A stretch of 64,000 nt of DNA from Rhodobacter sp. (GTDB taxonomy: Bacteria > Pseudomonadota > Alphaproteobacteria > Rhodobacterales > Rhodobacteraceae): assembly GCA_016704435.1 (NCBI GenBank), contig JADJAB010000001.1, positions 310,001 to 374,000 on the forward strand, given 5' to 3'. Position 1 is the stretch's first letter. Each line of letters starts with the position of its first letter. This document shows positions 27,536 through 37,263 of the stretch, piece by piece. A program made the translations under genes and the position numbers. The notes below the pieces were generated by a model. The model was not told where the DNA came from. It saw nothing but the letters and a program-made list of their open reading frames with translations, and made no database searches.

Positions 27536-29843
27536 GGGAGATCGAGGATTTCACCCTGATCGGCAAGACCGTCCTGCGCCGCGAGGACAGCTACCTGTTG
27601 CGCGGCAAGGCGCAGTTTCTTGACGACCTGCCCGAGCCGAAGAACCTGATCCACATCGCTTTCGTCACCAGCCCCTATGCCCGCGCCGACATCCTGTCGA
27701 TCGACGCCGCGGCCGCGCTGGCACTGCCCGGAGTCATCGGGGTGCTGACCGGCAAGGATCTGGTGGACGACATCAAGACCTTTGCGCCGGTCATCGAGCT
27801 TGACGGCTACCGCGAAGTGCGCCGCCCGGTCGTGGCGGTGGACCGGGTGAACTTCGTCGGCGAAACCGTTGCCATCATTCTGGCCGAGACGCCCTATGTC
27901 GCGCAGGATGCTCTGGATCTGGTCGAGGTGGATTATGACCCGCTGCCCTCGGTCGCCGAGATCAACGAGGCGCTGAAGCCGGAGGCGCCGGTGCTGCATC
28001 AGCATCTGGGCGACAACCTGATCTTCAAGTCCGGTTTCGAGACCGACGCCTTTGATGCACGCTTTGCCGAGGGCGACGTCGTGCTAGAGGAAGAGTTCCG
28101 CACCGGGCGTGTCACCGGCGCGATGATCGAGCCGCGCGGCTGCATGGCCTGGCCCGATCCGATCGCCACCAACATCACGCTGTGGACGCCGACCCAGATC
28201 CCGCACATCGTGCGCACCGCCATCGCCGACCATCTCGACATTCCCGAATCCGTCCTGCGCGTGGTGACGCCGGCAGTGGGCGGCGGCTTCGGCACCAAGG
28301 CGCATGTCTACCCGGATGAACTGATCGTGGTGGCGTTGGCACGGCGCTACGGCCGGGCGGTGAAATGGGTGCAGGACCGGCGCGAGGATCTGCTGACCAA
28401 CGCCCATGCGCGCGATCATATCCTGAAGCTGAAGGTGGCGGTGAAGAACGACGGCACGATTTGCGCGGCCTATCTCGACGTGAAGACCAATTGCGGCGCC
28501 TATCCGAACCATCCCTATTCGCCGACACTGGAAGCAACGGCGGCGGTGCGGATGATGCCGGGGCCCTACAAGATCAGGAACTACAAATACGACGTCTGCT
28601 CGGTGACCACCAACACCGCGCCGACCGGCGCCTACCGCGGCACCGGCCAGCCATCGGCCTTCCTGGCCATCGAGGGCATGATGGACCGGATCGGCCGCCG
28701 GCTTGGCATTGATCCGGCCGAGGTGCGGCGACGCAACACGGTTCGCCCCGAGGACTTTCCCTACGTCAACGTCATCGGCGTGCGCTACGATACCGGCAGC
28801 TATCTGCCCTCGCTGGAACGCGGGCTGGAGATCATCGGCTACGACGCCTTCCGCAAGGCGCAACCGGCCGACCGGATGGTCGACGGCAAGTATCGCGGCA
28901 TCGGCATCTGCAACTATACCGAGGTCTCGGGCACCGGGGCACCGGGCTGGCGGGTGCGCGGCTTTGCCAAGATGCCGGGTTTCGACAGCTCGCGCGTGGT
29001 GGTCGAGCCGGATGGCAAGATCACCGTCTATGTCAGCCAGGCCGACGCCGGGCAGGGCCACTACACCACCTTCGCCCAGCTTGCCGCCGACCGTCTCGGC
29101 GCGCGGTGGGAAGACGTGACGGTCATCGAGGGCGACACGTCGAAGACGCCCTACGGCACCGGCACCTTCGCCAGCCGCGGCTCGGTCGTTGGCGGCGGCA
29201 CGGTGATCAGGTGCAGCGAGAAGGTCGGTGCCAAGGTCCGCCACATCGCCGGATACATGCTCAACCGCGATCCCGATCGGTTCATCCTCAGGGACAGCCG
29301 GGTCCATGACCGCGATGACCCCGACACCAGCCTGAGCCTGCGCGAGATCGCCGAGACCGCCTATTCGATGAACAATCTCGGCATGCCTCAGGGCGAGGAG
29401 CACGGGCTGGAAGCGACCGACTACTACGATCCGCCGATGGTCACCATGGCCAACGGCACCCATGTCGTGCAGGTCGCCATCGACCCCGAGGACGGGCGGG
29501 TGCAGATCGAACGCTATGCCGTGGTGCATGACTGCGGCCGCGTCATCAACCCCAAGATCGTCGAGGGCCAGGTCCATGGCGCCACTGCCCAGGGCATCGG
29601 CGAGGCGCTGATGGAGGAGATCGTCTACGACACGAGATGTCGCATATCGAAACGCCCAGCATCGACACAGTCGGCGGCATCAAGGGCGCGGCCGAGGGTG
29701 GGCTGACCGGTGCGGTTCCCGCACTGGCAAACGCCGTCTGCGACGCGCTCTCGGGACTCGGGGTCAACATCACGCGGGTTCCGCTGCGCCCGTCCTACAT
29801 CCTCGAGCAGATCAACAAGGCGCGAGGCGGGGCCGTGGAATGA
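27532..29843 (+). pseudogene. Molybdenum hydroxylase large subunit (CoxL-like), cassette B, internal deletion
   Basis: Starts at the ATG overlapping coxS (27532). Mo-pterin motifs VGGGFGTKAHV (about residue 251) and AYRGTGQPSAF are present; this form-II-like loop lacks the cysteine of true CO dehydrogenase. After EEIVYD (about 29631) the expected 20-25 residues (seen in the cassette A protein as EGRLITPSFSEYLMPTAMDM) are missing and the frame changes; the C-terminus MSHIETPSIDTVGGIKGAAE continues in another frame to 29843. The lost length must be 1 modulo 3, probably 60-75 bp. The frame as written stops at 29706, removing the active-site glutamate region. A deletion of this size is unlikely to be a base-calling error. 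Confidence 0.82.
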
Positions 29844-29895
29844 CGGCAACGACGCGAGAGCGTGCCGCCGCACCACAACAAGGGAAAACGACAGG

Positions 29896-30462
29896 ATGAT
29901 ACTTGAAGGTGACACGCTCATCCCGGCAGACCGCCGCACGGTGTGGCAGGCGCTCAACGACCCCGAGATGCTCAGGGCCTGCATTCCCGGCTGCCAGTCG
30001 CTGGAAAAGCTGTCGGACACCGAGTTCACCTCCAGCGTGCGGGCCGCGATCGGCCCGGTCAGCGCCACTTTCGGCGCAAAGATCACCTTGACCGAGATCG
30101 AGCCCGACCGCGGCTACACCATCACCGGCGAGGGCAAGGGCGGTGCTGCAGGCTTTGCACGCGGCAAGGCGCGGGTCGATCTGCAAGACGAAGCCGGCGG
30201 CACCCGCCTGCGCTACAGCGCCGACGTGAATGTCGGCGGCAAGCTCGCCCAGGTCGGCTCGCGGCTGATCCAGGGCACGGCGAAAAAGCTATCCGAGCAG
30301 TTCTTCGGCAGTCTCTCCGAAGCGCTCGGGGGCGGTGCTGCCACGCCCGAAGGGCCGCGGCCCGCAGCTTCGGCACCGGCAGGCGGGCTCGACAGGCGAC
30401 TGCTGTGGGGGGCGGTCGTCGTCGTTGGCATCATTGCAATCGGCTGGTGGGTGGGCCGCTAG
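29896..30462 (+). CDS. coxG: CoxG-like SRPBCC protein with C-terminal membrane anchor
   Basis: 188 residues. The CoxG fold (about residues 1-145) begins with LEGDTLIPADRRTVWQAL and contains PGCQSLEKLSDTEF. A linker rich in alanine and proline leads to one transmembrane helix at the very C-terminus (WGAVVVVGIIAIGWWVG), leaving the domain in the cytoplasm. CoxG proteins are linked to recruitment of molybdenum hydroxylases to the membrane. Placement right after the broken large subunit fits that role, and it could also serve the intact cassette A enzyme, which has no coxG of its own here. Confidence 0.85.
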   Translation: MILEGDTLIPADRRTVWQALNDPEMLRACIPGCQSLEKLSDTEFTSSVRAAIGPVSATFGAKITLTEIEPDRGYTITGEGKGGAAGFARGKARVDLQDEAGGTRLRYSADVNVGGKLAQVGSRLIQGTAKKLSEQFFGSLSEALGGGAATPEGPRPAASAPAGGLDRRLLWGAVVVVGIIAIGWWVGR

Positions 30463-30596
30463 ACGGCGGGCATGGGACAGCCAGCAAGGATTTGCGTCCG
30501 TCGGTTCCGTCTCGGCTCCGGGCGCATCGAGGGGGAGGATCCCTCGAAGGTCGCAACGACCATGTGGCGAGAGATGAAGGAAATGGGAGGAACAGA

Positions 30597-31736
30597 ATGA
30601 CAAGAAATAACCTGACCCGGCGCGGCGTGATCGGTGCTTTCGGAGTAGCGGCGGCAGTCGCGCTGGCACCTTCTCAGATCCTGGCGCAGGACAAACCCAA
30701 GATCAAGCTCGGCTTCATCGGGCCTGTCAGCGGCGGCAACGCGATGCAGGGCCTGGGCGCGCAGAACGGCTTTCTGCTGGCCATCGAGCAGGCCAATGCC
30801 GGCGACTATCCCTATCAGATCGAAGGCGTCGCGCTCGATGATGCCTCCGACCCGCAGACCGGCGTTGGAGCGGCGCTCAAGCTTGTCAACGATCCCGAGG
30901 TCGTGGCGGCGATCGGCCACTGGAACAGCCCGGTGGCGCTGGCCACGATGCCGGTCTTCAACCGCTTCCAGATGCCGCTGATCGTCTGGGGTGCGATCAG
31001 CCCGAAGATCACCGAGCAGAACCTGCCGGAAGTGACCCGGGTGACACCGACACTCCTGACCGAAAACAAGCCCCTCGCCGAATGGGCCGCAGACGTTCTC
31101 GGCGCGAAGAATGTCGCCATCGTCTCCGATACAAGCGACTATGGCGCCGGCAATGCCGGAGCGTTCGAGACCTTCTTCACCGAAAAGGGCGGTGCGATCG
31201 CCTCGACCGACCTGCTGCCCGTGGGCACCACCGATTTCCGTGCCGCCCTGACCAAGATCAAGGGCAGCGGGGCAGACGCGATCTACTTCGGCGGCGTCAT
31301 CACCGAGGCGGGCATCCTGCGCAAGCAGCAGATGGAGATCGGGCTGGACATCCCGATGATCGGCATCTCGGGCTTCTATGATCCAGAGTTCATCGCGCTT
31401 GCCGGCGATGCGGCCGAGGGCACGATGGTCAGCTATCCGGCGGCACAGTCGAACCCCAGGCTCGACCAGATGCATGCCGATTACACGGCGCGCGGCTTCG
31501 CCGAACCCGAGAGTCCCTACACGAAATATGCCTATGACGCGACGGGTATCTTGCTGGCCGTGATCAAGGATGTCGGGATTGACGACAAAGTGGCTTTGGC
31601 CGCGGCGATCCGCGCGATTTCCTACGATGGGGTTCTGGGGACCACCACCTTCGACGAGACCGGGCAGACGCAGGTTCCGGTGGAGATCGAGATCAAGGTC
31701 GTCAAGGACGGCCAGTGGGTCACCAAGGGCATGTAG
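30597..31736 (+). CDS. Branched-chain amino acid/amide-type ABC transporter substrate-binding protein
   Basis: 379 residues. The N-terminal signal carries twin arginines (TRRGVIGAFG) before a hydrophobic stretch and ends near LAQDKPK, so Tat or Sec export to the periplasm. The mature protein is a Peripla_BP_6 domain beginning KIKLGFIGPVSGGNAMQG. GGGAGG precedes the ATG at 30597. First of five genes of a complete Liv-type importer; by position it probably imports the substrate of cassette B or a pathway intermediate. Ligand cannot be read from sequence. Confidence 0.88.
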   Translation: MTRNNLTRRGVIGAFGVAAAVALAPSQILAQDKPKIKLGFIGPVSGGNAMQGLGAQNGFLLAIEQANAGDYPYQIEGVALDDASDPQTGVGAALKLVNDPEVVAAIGHWNSPVALATMPVFNRFQMPLIVWGAISPKITEQNLPEVTRVTPTLLTENKPLAEWAADVLGAKNVAIVSDTSDYGAGNAGAFETFFTEKGGAIASTDLLPVGTTDFRAALTKIKGSGADAIYFGGVITEAGILRKQQMEIGLDIPMIGISGFYDPEFIALAGDAAEGTMVSYPAAQSNPRLDQMHADYTARGFAEPESPYTKYAYDATGILLAVIKDVGIDDKVALAAAIRAISYDGVLGTTTFDETGQTQVPVEIEIKVVKDGQWVTKGM

Positions 31737-31849
31737 CCCTGATTTGCCCGTCCGGCATGGCACCGCAACCACCCCGCCCGGATGCGTGGGGTGCGTTAGC
31801 GGTCCACGCCGGGCGCGGCCCCTTTGACCCGACTGGCGGGAGGACGTCC

Positions 31850-32767
31850 ATGGACGCGCAATTGGCGCAATACCTGATGAACTGGCTGGTGCTGGGCAGC
31901 ATCTACACGCTGGTTGCCCTTGGTTTCAGCCTGCTTTTCGGGGTGCTTGATGTCATCCACTTCTCGCATGGCGATGTGTCGATCGTGGCGCCCTTCGTGG
32001 TTCTGGCGACGGTTCAGGCGCTGATCTCGACCGTGCTGCCCGCCGACAGCATCGCCGCGTTGGTGCTGGCCTGCGCCGTGGCAATCGTGGCGGTGGGGTT
32101 GGTCGGCGTCCTGCTTGACTGGCTGGTGATCCGCCGGTTCCGCAATGCGCCGGCGATGATGGCACTGGTCGCGACTGTCGCGCTGGGAACCGTCGTGCGC
32201 GAACTCATCCGCACGTTCTACCCGCAGGGCAGCAACCCAAAACCCTTTCCCAGGCTGATCGAGAGCAGCGTGACGTTCGGCGATCTGCCGGTGCCGCTGT
32301 TCAGCCTTTTCGTCATCGGCGTCTCGGTGCTGATGGTGGCGGTGCTGTTCATGGTGATGGGGCACACGCGGCTTGGCGTGCGCATCCGTGCGGTCGCCGA
32401 GGACCGCAACATCGCCCGGCTGATGGCAATCCGGCCCGACCGCATCTTCGCCGTCACGTTTTTCATCGCTTCGGCAGTGGGCGCGATCGGCGGCATCTTC
32501 TTTGCCAGCTACGCCGGGGTGGTCCGCTTCGATTTCGGTGTCCAGCTTGGGCTGATCGGCTTTTCGGCGGCCGTCATCGGCGGGCTCGGCAGCATGCAGG
32601 GCGCGATCCTCGGCAGCCTGCTCATTGCCGGGATCGATACGCTGGTTCAGGCGACGATGGCCGATGGCGCCTCCTACCGGCTGGTGTTCTCGTTCCTCCT
32701 GGTCATCCTGGTGCTGGTGCTGAAGCCCTCTGGCATTCTCGGCAAGCCGATCATGGTAAAGGTCTGA
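31850..32767 (+). CDS. livH: Liv-type ABC transporter permease (LivH)
   Basis: 305 residues, about eight hydrophobic segments. Typical LivH pieces: LGSIYTLVALGFSLLFGVLDVIHFSHGD at the N-terminus (residues 15-40) and GVRIRAVAEDRNIARLMAI with GGLGSMQGAILGSLLIAGI in the second half. GGGAGGA before the ATG at 31850. Forms the translocation pore with LivM. The 113-bp gap after the binding-protein gene holds nothing recognised. Confidence 0.9.
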   Translation: MDAQLAQYLMNWLVLGSIYTLVALGFSLLFGVLDVIHFSHGDVSIVAPFVVLATVQALISTVLPADSIAALVLACAVAIVAVGLVGVLLDWLVIRRFRNAPAMMALVATVALGTVVRELIRTFYPQGSNPKPFPRLIESSVTFGDLPVPLFSLFVIGVSVLMVAVLFMVMGHTRLGVRIRAVAEDRNIARLMAIRPDRIFAVTFFIASAVGAIGGIFFASYAGVVRFDFGVQLGLIGFSAAVIGGLGSMQGAILGSLLIAGIDTLVQATMADGASYRLVFSFLLVILVLVLKPSGILGKPIMVKV

Positions 32768-32768
32768 C

Positions 32769-33956
32769 ATGATGCACCAACCCCCGGTCATCCCGGCGTC
32801 GTCCGGTCGCGGACCGGTCGCGGACCTGTCGATCGTCGCGGCAGTCGAGCTGGGCGGTGCCGTCGTTCTGGGCGTGTTCCTGCTGGCCGACGATCCGCGC
32901 ATCATCGTGGCGCTGCTTGGCCTGATGGGGGCCGGCTTTGCGTTGCTCCAGTTCCGCCCCGCCATCGAAGAGCGCATCGTCGCGGCCTTTCGCGCGGCGC
33001 GACGTGCGGCGATGATCCTCGGCGCGGCGGTCGTGCTGGTCTATCCCTTCCTGATGCAGGGCAGCAGCTATGCGCTGCATCTGCTGATCATTGCCCAACT
33101 CTACTCGGTTTTGGCACTGGCACTCAACTTCCAGCTCGGCAGCGCCAACATCCCGAATTTCGCCACCGGTGCCTCCTACGGGATCGGCGCCTACACCTCG
33201 GCGCTTCTGGCGATCAACTTCGGCGTCTCGTTCTGGCTGACGCTTCCCGCCGCCGCGCTGGTGGCGACCTTCTTCGGCTTCGCGCTGGGATTCCCGTCGA
33301 TGCGCACGCGCGAGACCTATCTGGCACTGGTCACCATCGCCTTCGCCATCGTCATTCACCAGCTTCTCAACAATTTCAGCTGGACCGGCGGGCCAAACGG
33401 GCTGGTAGGGGTGCCGGCTCCCGTCCTGTTCGGCCATTCCTTCGCCGATCCGATCGAGCTGTTCGGCCGACGGCTGCCGAGTCAGGCCAACTTCTACTAC
33501 CTCTCGGCCGCGCTGGTTGCCTTGGCCATCATCAGCGCGCGCCGGCTGCATGACAGCCGCATCGGGTTGGCCTGGAACGCGCTGCGCGGTGACGAACTGG
33601 CGGCACGCTGCCAGGGCATCAACGTCGTCTGGTACAAGATCCTTGCCTTCGCTGTCGACGCCTTCCTCGCCGCCTTCGCGGGATCGGTCTATGCCTCTTA
33701 TGTCAGCTACATCTCGCCCGACAACTTCACCTTCCTGGTGTCGGTGACGATCATGACGATGGTGATCGTGGGCGGCATGGACAACACTCTGGGCGTGATC
33801 CTCGGGGCGTTCCTGCTGACGATGCTGCCCGAGAAGCTGCGCATCTTCGCCGACTACCGGCTGCTTTTCGTCAGCGTGATCGTCATCCTGTTCCTGATCC
33901 TGCGGCCACAGGGATTGTTCCCGCAGCGCCCGCGCAGCTACGGGGGCCGGGAATGA
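32769..33956 (+). CDS. livM: Liv-type ABC transporter permease (LivM)
   Basis: 395 residues. The N-terminal 95 residues carry extra hydrophobic segments; the conserved part begins LYSVLALALNFQLGSANIPN and includes NFSWTGGPNGLVGVP and ALRGDELAARCQGINVVWYK, then GGMDNTLGVILGAFLL. Starts one base after the livH stop and overlaps livG (ATGA). A second ATG follows directly, so the start is uncertain by one codon. Confidence 0.9.
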   Translation: MMHQPPVIPASSGRGPVADLSIVAAVELGGAVVLGVFLLADDPRIIVALLGLMGAGFALLQFRPAIEERIVAAFRAARRAAMILGAAVVLVYPFLMQGSSYALHLLIIAQLYSVLALALNFQLGSANIPNFATGASYGIGAYTSALLAINFGVSFWLTLPAAALVATFFGFALGFPSMRTRETYLALVTIAFAIVIHQLLNNFSWTGGPNGLVGVPAPVLFGHSFADPIELFGRRLPSQANFYYLSAALVALAIISARRLHDSRIGLAWNALRGDELAARCQGINVVWYKILAFAVDAFLAAFAGSVYASYVSYISPDNFTFLVSVTIMTMVIVGGMDNTLGVILGAFLLTMLPEKLRIFADYRLLFVSVIVILFLILRPQGLFPQRPRSYGGRE

Positions 33957-34733
33957 CCACGCCACTTCTGGAAACCCGCAGACTGTCTATCCGTTTCGGC
34001 GGGCTGGTTGCCGTGAATGGCGTCGACCTCAGGCTTGCCGCTGGCGAAGTCCTGATCATCATCGGCCCGAACGGGGCCGGGAAGTCGACGCTCTTCAACA
34101 TGATCTCGGGCATCTACCGGCCAAGTTCGGGAACGGTTCACTTGAACGGGCATGACATCACCGGCCGGCCAGCGCACCGGATCGCGGCGGCCGGGATCGC
34201 CCGCACCTTCCAGTCGAGCCGTCTGTTCAACGATCTGACGCTTGTCGACAACGTGGTCATCGGCATGCACACCCGAACCAGGACCGGTGTGATCGACGCG
34301 CTGCTGCGCCCGCGCCGGGCGCGGGCGGAACTTGACGCGGCGGCCGAACGTGCCGGCGCGCTGATCCGTCTGGTTTCGGCAGACCTGTATGAACGGCGCC
34401 ACGCACTGGCCGGCACGCTGCCGCAGGCCGACCGTCGCCGGCTGGAGATCGCCCGCGCTCTCGCTTCCGATCCCAAGGTGATCCTGCTCGACGAGCCGTC
34501 CTCGGGCATGGACGAGCGCGATACCGATGCGTTGATCAAGGACATCCATACGGTGATGGCCGAACGTCCGGGCCTGTCCTTCATCATCATCGAACACGAC
34601 ATGCGCCTTGTCGCGGCACTGCCCGAACGGGTGATGGTCATCGACTATGGCGAGAAGATCGCCGAGGGCCATTTCAGCGAGGTGCGATTGCTGCCGCGCG
34701 TCCAGGAGGCCTATCTGGGACAGAAGGCCGCTC

Positions 34734-34741
<8 letters not shown>
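33953..34741 (+). CDS. livG: Liv-type ABC transporter ATPase (LivG)
   Basis: 262 residues. Walker A GPNGAGKST (about residue 40), Walker B VILLDEPSSGMDE (about 178) and the H-loop IIEHDM. The ABC signature is LPQADRRRLEIARAL (about 158) in place of LSxGxQ; variants of this kind occur in some LivG proteins, so it need not mean loss of function. C-terminal EAYLGQKAAH is the usual LivG tail. Confidence 0.9.
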
Positions 34742-35432
<691 letters not shown>

Positions 35433-35490
35433 ATCCCGGCCGCTGCTGCGAAGGCGACTTCCGGGTCGGGCGCAGTACGGCCAGCGTGAC

Positions 35491-35511
35491 TGAATAGTCG
35501 GAATCTATTCA
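35491..35511. promoter_or_regulatory. Inverted repeat TGAATAG-N7-CTATTCA, candidate operator
   Basis: Perfect 7-bp arms around 7 bp, about 78 bp upstream of the aldehyde dehydrogenase start at 35589. The reverse strand of its centre reads ATTCCGACTATTC, partly resembling the TTCCGATTA half of the sites near 3364-3625, so the same regulator is possible but weakly supported. Confidence 0.4.
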
Positions 35512-35588
35512 TTGCCTATAGTATCGGTGTTTTTCGGCTCGGTCCCCCTCCTCTACTGTCCTGAGATCACAAGACACGGGAGGGCGCG

Positions 35589-37076
35589 ATGAAGCGCAAG
35601 CTATTCATCGGCAACGATTGGGTTGCCGGCAAATCCGGCAAGCACATCGACTGCATCGATCCGGCCAGCGGGGAGGTTTTCGACAGCGTGCCCGCCGGCG
35701 GCCCGGCGGATATCGACGCTGCCGTGTCCGCGGCACGCCAGGCATTTGACCGCGGGTGGAAAAGAACCACCGGTGCGGAGCGTGCAAAGATCCTGCGGGC
35801 GATCTCTGCAGGGATCACAGCGAACCGCGAGCGGCTTGCGGCGCTCGAGACGCGCGATAACGGCAAGCCGCTGCCTGAATCCTTTATCGACGTCGATACC
35901 ATCGCGCAGATCTACGAGATGTATGCCGGGCTTGCCGAAGGGTTGGACGCCCGCGGCGAAGAGGCGCTGGACCTGCCTGGCGATGCGATCCGGTCCACTG
36001 TCGCATATCGCCCCATCGGCGTCGTCGGTATGATCACGCCCTGGAACTTCCCCTTGGAGCAATTCACCTGGAAGGTGGCTCCGGCGCTGGCGGCAGGCTG
36101 CTGCGCGGTCGTGAAGCCGTCGGAATACACCTCTCTCTCGGCGCTGGAACTGGCCGGGATCATCGCCGAGGCGGGGCTGCCAGCCGGGGTTCTGAACGTC
36201 GTCACCGGCACCGGGCCGGAGGCTGGCGACGCGCTGGTGCGCCATCCGGGCGTCGACAAGATCTCGTTCACCGGCAGTACCGCGACCGGCAAGCACATCA
36301 TGCGGACCGCCGCCGAGGATCTGAAGCGCGTCAGTCTCGAGCTTGGCGGCAAGAACCCCGTCATCGTGTTTGACGATGTCGATATCGACGCGGGCGTGGA
36401 ATGGGTGGCCTTCGGTGCCTTCGTGAATCAGGGCCAGGTCTGTACGGCGACATCGCGGCTCTTGATCCATGCGCCGATTGCCGACCGGTTCCTGAAACGG
36501 TTGGTCGAGGTCGCTCAAGGAATCCGCATCGGCAGCGGTGCCGCCGAGGGCGTCAAGATGGGGCCGCTTGTCAGCCAGGTGCAGTATGACAAGGTCATGT
36601 CCCATATCGCCGCCGGGAAGAAGGCCGGTGCGACGCTGCTGACCGGCGGCACCCGCCCGGCGGGGCTGGGCAAGGGCTATTTCCTCGCCCCCACGATCTT
36701 TGCCGACGTGACCGAGAACATGTCGATCTGGACCGAGGAAATCTTCGGCCCGGTCCTCAGCGTCATGCGCTTCGAGGACGAGGACGAGGCGATCCGGCTG
36801 GCAAACGATACGCCCTATGGTCTGGCCGCCACGGTGCTGAGCAAGGACAAGGACCGCGCCGAGCGGGTGGCCGACGCGCTCGATACCGGGATCACCTGGC
36901 AGAACTGCAACAACATGGTGGTCATCCAGGCTCCCTGGGGCGGGGTGAAGAAAAGCGGCATGGGGCGTGAGTTGGGGCGCTGGGGGCTGGAGAGCTTTCT
37001 TGAGCCCAAGCAGAAGACCCGCTGGCTGACAGCCGGCAGCCTCGGCTGGTACGACATGCCTGCCGCCGCGAAATGA
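35589..37076 (+). CDS. Betaine-aldehyde-type aldehyde dehydrogenase
   Basis: 495 residues. General base in LELGGKNPVIVF (about residue 251) and catalytic cysteine in GQVCTATSRL (about C285). It resembles glycine-betaine/amino-aldehyde dehydrogenases more than the two cassette enzymes. CGGGAGGGC precedes the ATG. It has its own upstream inverted repeat and is separated from the next gene by 187 bp, so it may be transcribed alone. Next to a methylamine-type flavoprotein and a Pot transporter it probably oxidises an aminoaldehyde from amine or polyamine breakdown (inference). Confidence 0.88.
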   Translation: MKRKLFIGNDWVAGKSGKHIDCIDPASGEVFDSVPAGGPADIDAAVSAARQAFDRGWKRTTGAERAKILRAISAGITANRERLAALETRDNGKPLPESFIDVDTIAQIYEMYAGLAEGLDARGEEALDLPGDAIRSTVAYRPIGVVGMITPWNFPLEQFTWKVAPALAAGCCAVVKPSEYTSLSALELAGIIAEAGLPAGVLNVVTGTGPEAGDALVRHPGVDKISFTGSTATGKHIMRTAAEDLKRVSLELGGKNPVIVFDDVDIDAGVEWVAFGAFVNQGQVCTATSRLLIHAPIADRFLKRLVEVAQGIRIGSGAAEGVKMGPLVSQVQYDKVMSHIAAGKKAGATLLTGGTRPAGLGKGYFLAPTIFADVTENMSIWTEEIFGPVLSVMRFEDEDEAIRLANDTPYGLAATVLSKDKDRAERVADALDTGITWQNCNNMVVIQAPWGGVKKSGMGRELGRWGLESFLEPKQKTRWLTAGSLGWYDMPAAAK

Positions 37077-37163
37077 TGACCGGAACCGGTGCCAGAAGCC
37101 CATCGGGTCGGAGCGACAGGGCAGTGCCGGAGGGCGGCCCGTCAAACCGCGACCCTCGCCGTT

Positions 37164-37179
37164 TAACCCTATAGGGTTA
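37164..37179. promoter_or_regulatory. Perfect 16-bp palindrome TAACCCTATAGGGTTA
   Basis: Self-complementary over all 16 bases, 85 bp upstream of the flavoprotein start at 37264. It matches the arms of the site at 2517-2532 upstream of the first aminotransferase, so one regulator probably links the two genes. Confidence 0.55.
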
Positions 37180-37263
37180 TTCATTCTCCGACCGCCGTAT
37201 TGGACTATCCTGGAGTTGAAAGTCACCGCGGCATCAGAAACGATCTGAAAGGACTGCCCACGA

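Noticed and set aside
12335..29843. Aerobic carbon monoxide dehydrogenase (coxMSL) function
   Set aside because: Subunit layout matches, but both large subunits lack the cysteine-containing active-site loop of CO dehydrogenase (AFRGFG and AYRGTG instead of AYXCSFR), and the genes sit among amide and amine enzymes.
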